Shown: positions 37,709-46,426, numbered from the stretch's first letter. The stretch is DNA of 64,000 bases from Nannocystis exedens (GCF_002343915.1 NZ_NETK01000001.1:3854001-3918000), one strand, 5' to 3'. Translations and numbers: made by a program. Notes: generated from the letters alone by a model not told the origin.

Positions 37709-38766
37709 TCGTCGATCCGCTCCATCACCACCCCGAACCGCACCGGCTCGCTCGCGTCGGTCTCGGCGCGCAGGAAGTAGCGCCCCGCCGCGAGCTCGAG
37801 CTCCTGCACCTCGCCGGTGTAGAGTCGCGCCAGCATCGCCCGCTCGCACCCGCCGCAGCTGCCGATCGTCGCGCGCACGGCCGCCGCGTCGCGCAGCTCG
37901 ACGCGGAAGCGCCCGGCCTCGGCCACCTCGAAGCCGTGGACCGTCCGCACGTGGACGCCGGCCTCGCCGATCGCCGCCGCGTCGTCGCAGTCGAGGGTGA
38001 AGTAGCGGGCCAGCCGGTCGCCGTCCCACGCGACCTCGGGGGCCTCGCACTCGAGCAGCTTGAAGCGGTACGCGGAATAGGGGCAGTCCGCGCGCTCGGC
38101 CTCGAACGCGGCGACCACGTCCGCGAGCGTCGCCCCGAACACTTCTTTGAACTCGCGGGCCAGCGCCCGGTACGGGTCGGCGTACCAGGTCCGCCGGTAG
38201 AACTCGAGGTGCCGCCGCAGCCCGAAGCGGTCGATCAGGTAGCGCGTGAACGCCCCGGCGACGAAGTAGTACTCGCCCGGCAGCCAGGTCGAGCGGTCGC
38301 GCAGCGCCGCCAGCACCCGCGGCGCCGGCTCGGCCTCGCCCTCCGCCTCCGGTTCGTCGTCGGTCGGCTTGGCGTCGCGCGTCCCGCCCTCGAACGCCAT
38401 CGCCAGCCCCTCGACGAAGAACGGGTGCGCCAGCCCGAGGTCGCTCGCCGCCGAGTGGACCAGCTCGTGCTCGTGCGGCATCTCGCTGGCGTAGACCGTG
38501 CGGATCACCGCGCACGCCGGCATCCCTCCGCACGGGTTGCGCCGCGCGTAGTGCTCCGGCGTCATCCAGCGGAATTTGATCCAGGGCTCGTCCGCCAGCG
38601 GCAGCCCGATCTCCTCGGCGAATCGCTCCACGAAGCGGTCCATGTGCTCGAGCGTCCCCGCGCACATCTGCAGCCCGGCGTCGGCCTCGACCTCGACCTG
38701 CCGGCCCCGCGCCTCCTCCGTCTCGAGGCAGCCGAGCAGCAACACCGGACATGTCCATTTCAACAT
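37705..38766 (-). CDS. HExxH (peptidase MA-like) lipoprotein
   Basis: A protein of 353 residues from ATG 38766. A short lipoprotein signal (V-LLLGC, Cys 13) is partly coded by repeat array 38747-38784 (W-T-C-P). The zinc motif HELVH (100-104) with Glu 119 in F-FVEGLAMAFEGG is the gluzincin arrangement of peptidase MA-like proteins. Several later Cys pairs (SCGGC) suggest disulphides. An upstream ATG would add 25 residues but gives no better signal. It is co-translated with the FG-GAP lipoprotein, suggesting a surface protease and propeller pair. Confidence 0.82.
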   Translation of the reverse strand: MLKWTCPVLLLGCLETEEARGRQVEVEADAGLQMCAGTLEHMDRFVERFAEEIGLPLADEPWIKFRWMTPEHYARRNPCGGMPACAVIRTVYASEMPHEHELVHSAASDLGLAHPFFVEGLAMAFEGGTRDAKPTDDEPEAEGEAEPAPRVLAALRDRSTWLPGEYYFVAGAFTRYLIDRFGLRRHLEFYRRTWYADPYRALAREFKEVFGATLADVVAAFEAERADCPYSAYRFKLLECEAPEVAWDGDRLARYFTLDCDDAAAIGEAGVHVRTVHGFEVAEAGRFRVELRDAAAVRATIGSCGGCERAMLARLYTGEVQELELAAGRYFLRAETDASEPVRFGVVMERIDE

Positions 38767-38784
38767 GTTTTTTAGGACATGCCG
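38747..38784. repeat. 14-bp-period array, three decamers, over a gene start
   Basis: GGACATGTCC, CAACATGTTT and GGACATGCCG at 38747, 38761 and 38775. The ATG start of the HExxH lipoprotein (38766-38764) is the CATG core of the second decamer. Confidence 0.85.
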
Positions 38785-38997
38785 GAAAGCGCAGCCGCGA
38801 ACGGGCGGAGCGGACACGTGCGCGAGGACGCGGGGCATCACGACCCCGGCAGGCTACGCCAGCAACCTCGACCGGATCACCAGGCAGATCAAAAAAGCAT
38901 CAACGGTGATCGCACGGCGGCCCGCCCGCCGGAGTCATACCATCGACGCGTCGCTCGCCGCGCCCGGCCCATGCTGCTCGCAGCGATCCGGGGGCTG

Positions 38998-39330
38998 TTC
39001 GCCGCGAGCCGGCGCCGCTCGCCGCGCCCGCCGAACTCGTGGCAATCGTCGAGCAGCGCCTCCTCGCCGCGCTCGCCTGCCGTTCGCCGCGAGCCGGCGC
39101 CGCTCGCCGCGCCGCCGACTCATGCCAATCGTCGAGCGGCGCCTCCTCCCCGCGGGCGCCTGCCGTTCGCATCCGACCGGCGCCGCTCGACGTCCCGCCG
39201 AACTCATGCCAATCGTCATGGCGCCTCTTCGCCGCGCTCGCCTGCCGTTCGCCGCGAGCCGGCGCCGCGAGCCGCGCCCGCCGAGCTCACGAACTGCGAG
39301 CGCCCGCGTCGCTCGCCGCGCCCGCTCGCC
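38998..39330. repeat. About 83-bp tandem repeat, four units
   Basis: Units begin at about 38998, 39083, 39166 and 39248. Each reads TTCGCCGCGAGCCGGCGCC-like, then CCGCCGAACTCATGCCAATC-like, then a CGAGCGGCGCC palindromic part. It fills most of the gap upstream of the HExxH gene. The remaining parts of 38785-39395 show no gene. Confidence 0.82.
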
Positions 39331-39395
39331 CTGCTCGCGACCCAGCCGCGCCCCGCCCCGAGCGACCCTCCGGAGACACGCCCGACGGCAGCGGC

Positions 39396-40775
39396 TCACC
39401 CCGCGTATTTGAACAGGCAGCGGGTGATCGGCACGCCGATGTCGGCCAGCACATACAGGTAATACGTGCTGCCCGCCTCCAGCGCCGGCGGCGAGCCGTC
39501 CTTCGGAAAGCCCTGGCGCGCGCCTTCGGGGAGCTCGCCGTAGCGGACGCTGCGGCTCGGCATCGGCGCGCTGTCCCATGGGACCTCCACGCGCCAGTGT
39601 GTCCCTTCGGGCAGGTCGAGGTTCGGCGGCACCCCGGGGTTCGGCGCGTCCGCGGCGAGCACGTACACGTAGCGGGCGCTGCCACCTTCCCACGTGATCG
39701 TCCCGTCCGCGGCCACGCCCTCGCCCTCGGCGCACGCCTGCGGCGCGAACAGGTATTGCTGGTAGAACGGCGCCGGGGTCGGGTCGGCGTCGGCGAAGTC
39801 GTCGGGCGACAGCCCGCGGTGCTCGAGCTCGGCGGCGAAGAAGGCTCGCATGCGCTCCGGGTCGGTCGTCGGCAGGCCCGTGCTCGCGCGGTCGAAGCCG
39901 TTGTTCTGGTCGGCCGGGTAGGCCCCGAGCAGCGACGAATCGAGGAACCCGCCGGCGAACGCCAGGCCGTACGGCGTGAACGTGTGGATCCAATTGCCGG
40001 GCGCCTCGAGGTCCCAGATCGCCGCGCCGTCGGGGGTGAGGCTCGTTTGATGGCAGCACACGCACGCGCACGCCGACACCTGCTCGGTGACCCACGCCAG
40101 CTCCTCCGCGTAGGCCGGGTCGGACAGGCGCGGGTCCTCGACCTCCGGCTGCGGCGTCGGCTGGGCCGAGTACGGCCGCTGCGTCCGCACCCTATCGCAC
40201 GACGCGTAGGCCGCGAAGTCGCGCCCCGGCTCGGTGCAGCCGGAGATCATCGACCACGTGCAGACATCGCCGCCCTCGCTTTGCCCGGCCGGCTCGCCCG
40301 CGAGCGGCGGCTTGCACTCGAGCACCGGCCACTGGAACACGTCGCCCTCGACCGGGTCGGGCAGGTCCTCGCCGCCGCACACCGGCCCGGGCACGAAGAT
40401 CCCGCCGCCGAAGATCTCGCAACCCCGCTCCTGCTGCCGACAATCACCGGCGTCGGAGCCCGGCACGACCACGCGGATCACCCGCTCCGGATCGCCGAGC
40501 ACGCACGCGCCCAGGATGTCTTCATCATCGCAGGCCCCGCTCTCGAGCTCCGCGCCCCACTCCCCACAGTCCGCGCTCGCCCCCGCCTCGTCCCAGCGGT
40601 CACCGCGGTATTCGCGGCACTCCGTCCGGTCGGAGAAACGATTTTTGTAAGTGCAGTGCCCGAGCACCGACTCCGGAATCAGCGGATCGCCGGAGCGATT
40701 GCATCCCCCTGCCGCCAGCGCGAGCGGCGCGAAAACGAGCAGAGGCAGAGGCCAGGTCGAGCGAGACGGCAGCAT
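39396..40775 (-). CDS. Cys-rich secreted lipoprotein with a CxxCH motif
   Basis: A protein of 459 residues from ATG 40775. A lipoprotein signal (L-A-LAAGGC) is followed by a Cys-rich region and a CACVCCHQTS motif near residue 225, which contains one CxxCH haem-c-type site. Later text includes F-FAAELEHRGL and A-RYVYVLAAD. The C-terminal 150 residues look beta-rich. Similar proteins are common in myxobacteria and have no known role. Two pairs of the dispersed repeat lie around 39570-39630 (for example GTGTGTCCC...GGGCAGGTCG). Confidence 0.78.
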   Translation of the reverse strand: MLPSRSTWPLPLLVFAPLALAAGGCNRSGDPLIPESVLGHCTYKNRFSDRTECREYRGDRWDEAGASADCGEWGAELESGACDDEDILGACVLGDPERVIRVVVPGSDAGDCRQQERGCEIFGGGIFVPGPVCGGEDLPDPVEGDVFQWPVLECKPPLAGEPAGQSEGGDVCTWSMISGCTEPGRDFAAYASCDRVRTQRPYSAQPTPQPEVEDPRLSDPAYAEELAWVTEQVSACACVCCHQTSLTPDGAAIWDLEAPGNWIHTFTPYGLAFAGGFLDSSLLGAYPADQNNGFDRASTGLPTTDPERMRAFFAAELEHRGLSPDDFADADPTPAPFYQQYLFAPQACAEGEGVAADGTITWEGGSARYVYVLAADAPNPGVPPNLDLPEGTHWRVEVPWDSAPMPSRSVRYGELPEGARQGFPKDGSPPALEAGSTYYLYVLADIGVPITRCLFKYAG

Positions 40776-41135
40776 GGTGCTCGAGTCTGAAAAAGGTTTG
40801 TCAGGCGTCAAGGCGCGATACCGGAATTTAATAGATAAAAGGTGATACATAATCTGTTCAATCAGCGCGACATCGCCCTGACGCGAACAAACTTTGGACA
40901 CCCGCGAGCGCGGAGCCCTCGGTCCGGCTTTGATCGACATCCTCGCGTCACGCCCCCGCGAGGAGCCGTCAGCGTTGTTCAGTCCGGTCGATCGACCGAC
41001 TCTCTACATTGAATCATTCGCCGCACCGCCGTGATCACGGAGTCAGCGAATGGCGCAATCCCCGGCGGCGCGAAACCGCCGCGCGAGGACGGCCTCGAGA
41101 CTCGTGCAGCGCGCGAAGCCAAGGATACGACCCCG
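40776..41135. other. Intergenic region with a relatively AT-rich core
   Basis: 360 bp between the Cys-rich lipoprotein start and the stop of the gene at 41136. The part 40790-40870 is clearly AT-richer than the rest of the window and holds the candidate promoter below. The remainder shows nothing. Confidence 0.55.
40833..40861 (-). promoter_or_regulatory. Candidate sigma-70-type promoter for the gene ending at 39396
   Basis: On the minus strand TTGAAC (40861-40856) is followed after 17 nt by TTATCT (40838-40833). It lies about 60 bp upstream of the ATG in the only AT-rich stretch nearby. It is a consensus guess only. Confidence 0.35.
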
Positions 41136-41576
41136 CTAAGGTCCTCGCACCAGCGCCCGCTCCGTCACCTCGCTCGTGAACGTCTGTACCACCGCGCTCC
41201 CGCGCAGCGCACAGCTCCCGGGCGTCGACCACCACTCGCGCTCCTTCAACCACGCGAGCACCGCCGGTCGCTCGCTCTCGGGCAGGGCCGCCGCGGCTGC
41301 GCGCGCGCAGCTGCTGAACCCGCCGGCCCAGCCGCGGTGGATCGAGCACAGGTTGCACCACCTGGCCCACAGCCGCGGGTCGTCGCGCAGGGCCTGGAGC
41401 AGCGCTCGGACAGTCGCCGTCGACACGACCGACGGCCCCTCCACTGACGGCGCAGTGACCCGCAACGTGCCCCCGGCCGCCAGCACGCGCCGGGCCAGCA
41501 AGCCGGCGGCGGGCGCCTGCACCGGCGGCTTGTGGTTGCGCGGGTTCTCACCGAGCGCCGCCCCGACCTGCTGCAC
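41136..41576 (-). CDS. Small protein of unknown function, second of a coupled pair
   Basis: A protein of 146 residues from GTG 41576. It contains V-RALLQALRDDPRLWARWCNLCSIHRGWAGG and A-VLAWLKEREWWSTPGS; four Cys and several Trp stand out. I recognise no family. The start GTG shares one base with the TAG stop of the upstream gene (TAGTG), so re-initiation is likely. Confidence 0.65.
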   Translation of the reverse strand: MQQVGAALGENPRNHKPPVQAPAAGLLARRVLAAGGTLRVTAPSVEGPSVVSTATVRALLQALRDDPRLWARWCNLCSIHRGWAGGFSSCARAAAAALPESERPAVLAWLKEREWWSTPGSCALRGSAVVQTFTSEVTERALVRGP

Positions 41577-41917
41577 TACGCCGCTCCGAGCGGCTGGGCC
41601 GGCAGATCGCCCGGCCGCTCCAGCGCGGCCGCCACGGCCGTCCGCGCCGCCGCCGGCAGGTCGCCGAGCACCTCCCGGAAGAGCGCGCGCAACGTGGCAT
41701 CGCGGCTCTGTTGCAGCCCCGCGAGGTCCAGCCCGACGCGAAATTCGCGCGCGTTGCGGGCCTCGGCGTCGAGCCACGCGTCGAGGCGAGCCGGCTCGCG
41801 CGCCAGGACCCCGACCATCTCGGCGACCACCGAGCCCGGGTCGGGCGCGACCCAGATCCACACCCGATACTCGCGCGCCGGCAGAGCTTCGGGTCGGCCA
41901 CGATCACGTCCTCTCAC
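41576..41917 (-). CDS. Small protein of unknown function, first of a coupled pair
   Basis: A protein of 113 residues from GTG 41917, with no good ribosome site. The convincing part begins E-YRVWIWVAPDPGSVVAEMVGVLA. In the other frame GTG 41907 begins V-IVADPKL with AGAGGAC upstream, so the true N-terminus may lie in that frame if a sequencing error or frameshift is present. The function is unknown. It follows the PH-like gene by 24 bp. Confidence 0.55.
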   Translation of the reverse strand: MRGRDRGRPEALPAREYRVWIWVAPDPGSVVAEMVGVLAREPARLDAWLDAEARNAREFRVGLDLAGLQQSRDATLRALFREVLGDLPAAARTAVAAALERPGDLPAQPLGAA

Positions 41918-41941
41918 GGCGCGCAGCGGCCGTCCCGCCGC

Positions 41942-42634
41942 TCAGCCCATGAAGCGGAGCGGGTCGTCGGGCCGTTCGGCCTGGCTGCGCAGCGCGCCCT
42001 TGCGCTGCGACGCGATGGCAGCGCGGGTGCGCTCGACCAGGCTCGCGGGCACGCGGATTTTGGAGAGCTTCCCGGTCAACACCAGCCCGCCGGTCAGCAG
42101 GTCGCGGCGGACCCGCTGCACCGCCGAGAACTGCAGCCGCTGCGGCTCACCGCGGCGGGGCACCTCGAGGACCGCGGTGTCCGTGACGAGGATCGCCCGC
42201 TGGCTGAACTGCTCGCGCACCAGCCACAGCAGCATCGGCGACAGCAGCACCGCGATCGGCCGCCACAGTTCGGCGAACGGTTGGTCCCAGAACTCGGGCG
42301 CCAGCAGGCTGGCCACCAGCAGCACCGCCGCGCTGATGCCCCCGATCCACGCCAGCGGGCGCAGGTCGTAGCCCGCCTTCGCGTCCCACCACACCAGCGC
42401 CTCGCCGAGCCGCAGGTGGCGGGCGATCTCCAGCGGCGCCGTCCCGGGCGACGGCGGGGCCCCGGGCGCCAGCACGCGGGGCCCTCCGGACATGTCTACA
42501 AAGACAGGCTCATTCGAGCTTGTCCCTTGCGGCGCCTCGATCACCACCGGCCCCGGCGGCAGCGCCGGCCGCGGCTCGCCCCCGGAGACGACGCGGAACG
42601 CCCGTCGGCGCGCCTCGGGCGACTCGCTCGTCAT
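41942..42634 (-). CDS. Membrane protein with a PH-like domain
   Basis: A protein of 230 residues. A Pro-rich N-terminal region (to about 75) includes repeat-coded text (P-QGTSSNEPVFVDMSGG, array 42488-42525). Two membrane helices follow (about 98-115 and 125-143). The C-terminal part has A-ILVTDTAVLEVPRRGEPQRLQFSAVQRVRRD, the strand pattern of bacterial PH domains. ATG 42634 overlaps the aroC stop (ATGA). The role is unknown. Confidence 0.75.
   Translation of the reverse strand: MTSESPEARRRAFRVVSGGEPRPALPPGPVVIEAPQGTSSNEPVFVDMSGGPRVLAPGAPPSPGTAPLEIARHLRLGEALVWWDAKAGYDLRPLAWIGGISAAVLLVASLLAPEFWDQPFAELWRPIAVLLSPMLLWLVREQFSQRAILVTDTAVLEVPRRGEPQRLQFSAVQRVRRDLLTGGLVLTGKLSKIRVPASLVERTRAAIASQRKGALRSQAERPDDPLRFMG
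42488..42525. repeat. 14-bp-period array, three decamers, inside a CDS
   Basis: GGACATGTCT, AGACAGGCTC and GAGCTTGTCC at 42488, 42502 and 42516 with spacers ACAA and ATTC, in the disordered N-terminal part of the PH-like protein. Confidence 0.82.
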
Positions 42635-43743
42635 CGCCGCAGCCCGTCCATGGTCGCCAGGCGGGCGCGCAGCATGTGGTCGCACAGGACCAGCGCCGCC
42701 ATCGCCTCGACCATCGGCACCGCTCGCGGCAGCACGCACGGGTCGTGACGGCCGCGGGCCTGGAACGTGACCGCCTCGCCGGCGCGGTTCACCGTCTGCT
42801 GCGGCTGGAAGATCGTCGCCACCGGCTTGAACGCGACGGCCAGGCGGATCGCCTCGCCGTTGCTGATCCCGCCCTGGATCCCGCCGGAGTGATTGGTGGT
42901 GGTCCGGATCTGCCCGCTCTCCGCGTCCTTGACGAAGGGGTCGTTGTGCTGCGAGCCGCGCAGCTTCGTCGCCGCGAAGCCGTCGCCGACCTCGAAGCCG
43001 CGGCTGGCCGGCAGGCTCATCATCGCCTTGGCCAGGTCGGCCGTCAGCTTGTCGAACACCGGCGCGCCCCAGCCCGCCGGCACCCCGCGGACCACGCAAC
43101 GGACCACCCCGCCGACGGTGTCGCCCTGCTTGCGCGCCGCCTCGATCACCGCGGTCATGGCCTCCGCGACATGTTCTTCGGGACAGCGCACCGCGCTCGC
43201 GTCGACCTGCGCGCGCGTCAGCGTCGCCTCGTCGACCGCCGGCAGCTCGACGTCGCCGACCGCCGCGACATAAGCCACGATCTCGACCCCGTGCAGCGCC
43301 GCGAGCAGGTCCTCGGCCAGCGCCCCGGCCGCGACCCGGCCCACGGTCTCGCGCGCCGACGCCCGCCCGCCGCCGGCCACCGCCCGCAGCCCGTAGCGGG
43401 CGTCGTAGGTGTAGTCGGCGTGCGACGGCCGGTACAGCGCCGCCAGGTCGTCGTAGTGGTGGCTGCGGGCGTCGCTGTTGCCGACCATCATCATGATCGG
43501 CGTGCCGAGGGTGCGCCCGGTCTCGGGCTCGAGCCCGCTGTAGACCTGGACCGCGTCGGCCTCCTGGCGCGCCGACGTCAGCTTGCCCTGGCCCGGCCGC
43601 CGGCGCGCCATCTGGGCGGCGATCCGCGCGTGCGGGAACGGGTGGCCGGCCGGGCAGCCGTCGACGACGACCCCGAGCCCGCCGCCGTGCGACTCGCCGA
43701 AGGTCGTGACCCGAAAGACATGTCCGAAAGTGTTGCCGCTCAT
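42631..43743 (-). CDS. aroC: Chorismate synthase
   Basis: A protein of 370 residues, the last step of the shikimate pathway. All family signatures are visible: T-FGESHGGGLGVVVDG near the start, R-RRPGQGKLTSARQEAD, G-RASARETVGRVAAG and N-HSGGIQGGISNGE. Its conserved start N-TFGHVFRV is written with a GGACATGTC decamer. A second repeat pair (about 43164-43187) codes C-PEEHVA in a variable loop. It is co-translated with the PH-like gene, not with other aro genes. Confidence 0.97.
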   Translation of the reverse strand: MSGNTFGHVFRVTTFGESHGGGLGVVVDGCPAGHPFPHARIAAQMARRRPGQGKLTSARQEADAVQVYSGLEPETGRTLGTPIMMMVGNSDARSHHYDDLAALYRPSHADYTYDARYGLRAVAGGGRASARETVGRVAAGALAEDLLAALHGVEIVAYVAAVGDVELPAVDEATLTRAQVDASAVRCPEEHVAEAMTAVIEAARKQGDTVGGVVRCVVRGVPAGWGAPVFDKLTADLAKAMMSLPASRGFEVGDGFAATKLRGSQHNDPFVKDAESGQIRTTTNHSGGIQGGISNGEAIRLAVAFKPVATIFQPQQTVNRAGEAVTFQARGRHDPCVLPRAVPMVEAMAALVLCDHMLRARLATMDGLRR

Positions 43744-43778
43744 AATGCTCCGAAGAACATGTCCTTCACGCCATGTGG
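43702..43778. repeat. Two 14-bp-period arrays over the aroC start
   Basis: GGTCGTGACC and AGACATGTCC (43702-43725) lie in the first aroC codons. CATAATGCTC, GAACATGTCC and CGCCATGTGG (43741, 43755, 43769) run from the aroC ATG to the upstream gene's stop. Confidence 0.78.
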
Positions 43779-43779
43779 T

Positions 43780-44628
43780 TCAGGCCAGGAATTCGAGCAC
43801 GAGCGCGCGCCAGCGCTCGGCGGCCTCGATGGCGACGGTGTGGCCGACGTCGGGCAGGATCTCGGCGCGGGCCCCGTGCGGGAAGGCGGCCGCGAGCGCG
43901 TCGAGCTCGGCCGCGGGGGCCAGGCGGTCGAGCGCGCCGGCCAGCAGCAGCGCCGGCGCCTGCACCCGCGGCGCCAGGGCGAGCGGCGCCCACGGCGAGT
44001 CGGGGGCGTCGTTCATGGTCTGCGAGAACAGGGCCGAGATCCCCGCGAACGTGTTGCGCTCGACCGTCGCCTTGACGAACGCCTCGAGCACCGCCTCGTT
44101 GGCGGCGAGGTAGCGGGGCCCGAGCGTGTCGCCGAGGCTGATCCACGCCAGCGCGCCGAGGTCGCCGGTGCGCAGCGCCTCGCGCCAGGCGCGGACGATG
44201 ACGCGGCCGAGCGCGCCGCGGCCGGCGCTGACGCCCGAGAGCACCAGCCGGCGCAGCCGCTCGGGCCGCTCCGCCGCGATCGCCAGGGCGATCCGCCCGC
44301 CGAACGAGAAGCCGCACAAATCGACCGGCCCCGCGACGCCGAGCGCGTCGAGCAGGCGCTCGAAGTCGCCGACGTGGACCGGCGGCGTCACGTCGCTCAG
44401 GTCGAGCCGCGTCTGCCCCTGCCCGCGCGCCTCGTACACGATCACCGGCCGCTGCGCCGACAGCGGCCGCACCTGCCCGCCCCAGCTCGACAGCGTCTGC
44501 GTCATGCCGCCGAGGATCACCAGCGGCGGGGCCGCGCTGCCGTCCGGCCCGGGGCGCCGATCGACCCGCACCTGACCGACCATCCCCGCACCGGCCACGG
44601 GATCGAGGATGTCGATGAACTCTGGCAC
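43780..44628 (-). CDS. Alpha/beta hydrolase
   Basis: A protein of 282 residues from GTG 44628. It has L-VILGGMTQTLSSWGGQV (oxyanion region), the nucleophile in CGFSFGGR (about 115), A-GALDRLAP (Asp) and D-VGHTVAIEAAERW (His). The fold is that of MenH/BioH-like small-molecule hydrolases; the substrate is unknown. It lies 36 bp upstream of aroC in the same direction, so it is probably in its operon. Confidence 0.87.
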   Translation of the reverse strand: MPEFIDILDPVAGAGMVGQVRVDRRPGPDGSAAPPLVILGGMTQTLSSWGGQVRPLSAQRPVIVYEARGQGQTRLDLSDVTPPVHVGDFERLLDALGVAGPVDLCGFSFGGRIALAIAAERPERLRRLVLSGVSAGRGALGRVIVRAWREALRTGDLGALAWISLGDTLGPRYLAANEAVLEAFVKATVERNTFAGISALFSQTMNDAPDSPWAPLALAPRVQAPALLLAGALDRLAPAAELDALAAAFPHGARAEILPDVGHTVAIEAAERWRALVLEFLA

Positions 44629-44805
44629 GCGCGCTCCGAGCCTAAGGCCCCGCGCCGGGGGTTTCAACCACGGCCCGCCGCGCCCGCGCCCCTGGCTTTT
44701 TACGCCGAACTCTGCCGCCGCGCGCCCCGCGACGCCCCGGTCCCCCCGCGCGGGCGCACCCGTGCCCGCTTGCACGCGCCGCGCGCCTTGCGTATCCCCT
44801 GGCCC

Positions 44806-45036
44806 GTGCCCGCCACCGACGCCGACATCGCCAGGCTCGAACAGCGAATCACCGAGCTCGAGGTCAAGCTCGCGTTCCAGGAGCGCACCATCGACGACCT
44901 CGACGCCGTCCTGCGCGGCTTCACCACCCGGGTCGAGTCGCTCGAGCGCGAGCTCTCGCGCCTCCGTGGCGCGGCCGAGGGCTCCGCGCCCGGCACCGCC
45001 GACGTGCTCGCCGCGCTCGACGACGACGACGAGTGA
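44806..45036 (+). CDS. slyX: SlyX-family coiled-coil protein
   Basis: A protein of 76 residues from GTG 44806. Residues 4-52 form a heptad coiled coil with the SlyX text R-ITELEVKLAFQERTIDDLDAVL. The tail is acidic. SlyX proteins are widespread and of unknown role. It is a stand-alone gene between the divergent hydrolase and the AraC-type regulator. Confidence 0.88.
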   Translation: MPATDADIARLEQRITELEVKLAFQERTIDDLDAVLRGFTTRVESLERELSRLRGAAEGSAPGTADVLAALDDDDE

Positions 45037-45132
45037 TTTTTTGACCGGGCCGACCGGCGATGCGCCTCGTCGCCCGGTTGCCCGTCGCCCTCGCGCCCAC
45101 GCCCGCGCCGCGGCCGGCTACACTGCTCGCGC

Positions 45133-45870
45133 GTGTACCGGGAGCACCCAGCGCCGCGCGAGCTCGCCGACGTCGTCGACGCCTTCTGGACCCGCTCGGC
45201 CGGCGCGCCGCAGCAAGACCGCAGCTACCGCGTGCTCCCCGACGGCTGCATCGACGTGCTCGTCCACCTCGTCGGCCGCCCGCGCGCCGAGGTCGTCGGC
45301 ACCATGACGCGCGCGCTCGTCGTGCCCGACGGCGCCGCCGACATCGTCGCCGTCCGCTTCCGCCCCGGGGCCGCGCGCGTGTTCTTCGACGTCCCCGCCG
45401 ACGCCCTCACCGACGCGCGCGTCCCCGCGGGCGAGCTCGGGCTGCCCGCGGCGCCGCTGCTCGACGCCCTCTCGCCGCTGTCCGACGCGACCGCCCGCGT
45501 GCGCCACCTGGCGAGCGTGCTCGTGAAGCATCGCCGCCGCCGCCTCGACCCGCTGGTCGAGCAGGCCGCTCGCGCCCTCGCGTCGCCGCGGCCGCCCAGC
45601 GTCGCCGAGCTCGCCGACGCTCTCGGCCTCGCCCGCCAGTCGCTCACCCGCCGCGTGCGCCAGGCCGTCGGCGTCGGCCCCAAGGAGCTCGCCCGCGTGT
45701 TGCGCCTGCAACGGGCCGCCCGGGCCCTGCGCGCCGCCCCGCGCGACCACGCCGCCCTCGCCTGCGAGCTCGGCTACCACGACCAGGCCCACTTCATCCA
45801 CGAGATGCAGGCCCTCGGCGGCCTCACGCCCGGCGCCTACGTCCGTGCCCTGGCGTCGGACGCGATCTGA
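45133..45870 (+). CDS. AraC-family transcriptional regulator
   Basis: A protein of 245 residues from GTG 45133. The N-terminal domain (Y-RVLPDGCIDVLVHLVG, V-RFRPGAARVFFDVPADAL) is the DUF6597-like sensor found in many regulators. The C-terminal AraC double helix-turn-helix covers about 140-240 (V-AELADALGLARQSLTRRVRQAVGVGPKELARVLRLQRA, L-GYHDQAHFIHEMQALGGLTPGAY). It may control the VOC gene 136 bp downstream, a common pairing. Confidence 0.92.
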   Translation: MYREHPAPRELADVVDAFWTRSAGAPQQDRSYRVLPDGCIDVLVHLVGRPRAEVVGTMTRALVVPDGAADIVAVRFRPGAARVFFDVPADALTDARVPAGELGLPAAPLLDALSPLSDATARVRHLASVLVKHRRRRLDPLVEQAARALASPRPPSVAELADALGLARQSLTRRVRQAVGVGPKELARVLRLQRAARALRAAPRDHAALACELGYHDQAHFIHEMQALGGLTPGAYVRALASDAI

Positions 45871-45881
45871 CCGGCTCGCGC

Positions 45882-45905
45882 CGACATGTCCGTTCAGACA
45901 GATCT
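45882..45905. repeat. 14-bp-period repeat, two decamers
   Basis: CGACATGTCC and AGACAGATCT spaced by GTTC, 11 bp after the regulator's stop and upstream of the VOC gene. Confidence 0.75.
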
Positions 45906-46006
45906 CCGCGCCCGCCGGCCCGCCGCGCGCGGACTCACGCCCCGCGCACCATTTTTACAATCCTCGCCGCGCCCGGCGTGGCATCCCTCGCTGCGGAGAA
46001 ACGCCC

Positions 46007-46387
46007 GTGAAATTCACGCGAATCACCCCCGTGCTCGTCGTCGACGCGATCGAGGACTGCCTGCCGTTCTGGACCGACCGCCTCGGCTTCGAGCGCACGG
46101 CCGAGGTCCCGCACGGCGACCGGCTCGGCTTCGTCATCCTCACCTCCGGCGCCACCGAGGTCATGCTGCAGACCGTCGCCTCGGTGCGCGACGACGTCCC
46201 CGGCTCCGACCCCGCCCCGGGCCGCACCTCGCTGTTCATCGAGGTCGACGACCTCGCCGCCGTCCAGCGCGCGCTCGGCGACTGGCCGCGGCTCGTCGAC
46301 CAGCGCGACACCTTTTATGGCATGCGCGAGACGATCGTGCGCGACCCCGCGGGCAACGACATCCTGTTCGCCCAGCGGATCGGCTGA
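46007..46387 (+). CDS. VOC-superfamily (glyoxalase/bleomycin resistance-like) protein
   Basis: A protein of 126 residues from GTG 46007, with GGAG upstream. It has the betaalphabetabetabeta VOC layout: T-RITPVLVVDAIEDCLPFWTDRLGF, L-FIEVDDLAAVQRAL, and the C-terminal V-RDPAGNDILFAQRIG. Metal and substrate are unknown. It is probably regulated by the neighbouring AraC-type protein. Confidence 0.9.
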   Translation: MKFTRITPVLVVDAIEDCLPFWTDRLGFERTAEVPHGDRLGFVILTSGATEVMLQTVASVRDDVPGSDPAPGRTSLFIEVDDLAAVQRALGDWPRLVDQRDTFYGMRETIVRDPAGNDILFAQRIG

Positions 46388-46388
46388 A

Positions 46389-46426
46389 GCGTATGTTCAT
46401 CAGGACATGCCCGCATGGACATGTCC
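46389..46426. repeat. 14-bp-period palindromic array, three decamers, at a convergent junction
   Basis: GCGTATGTTC, GGACATGCCC and GGACATGTCC at 46389, 46403 and 46417. A perfect 12-bp inverted repeat (46398-46409 with 46420-46431) spans units 2 and 3, the strongest single hairpin of the family. Confidence 0.9.

Noticed and set aside
34472..38758. A 1428-codon open frame on the minus strand as one protein
   Set aside because: The part above 37708 is an out-of-frame shadow of the HExxH gene. The real start is the lipoprotein signal at 37708, overlapping that gene's stop.
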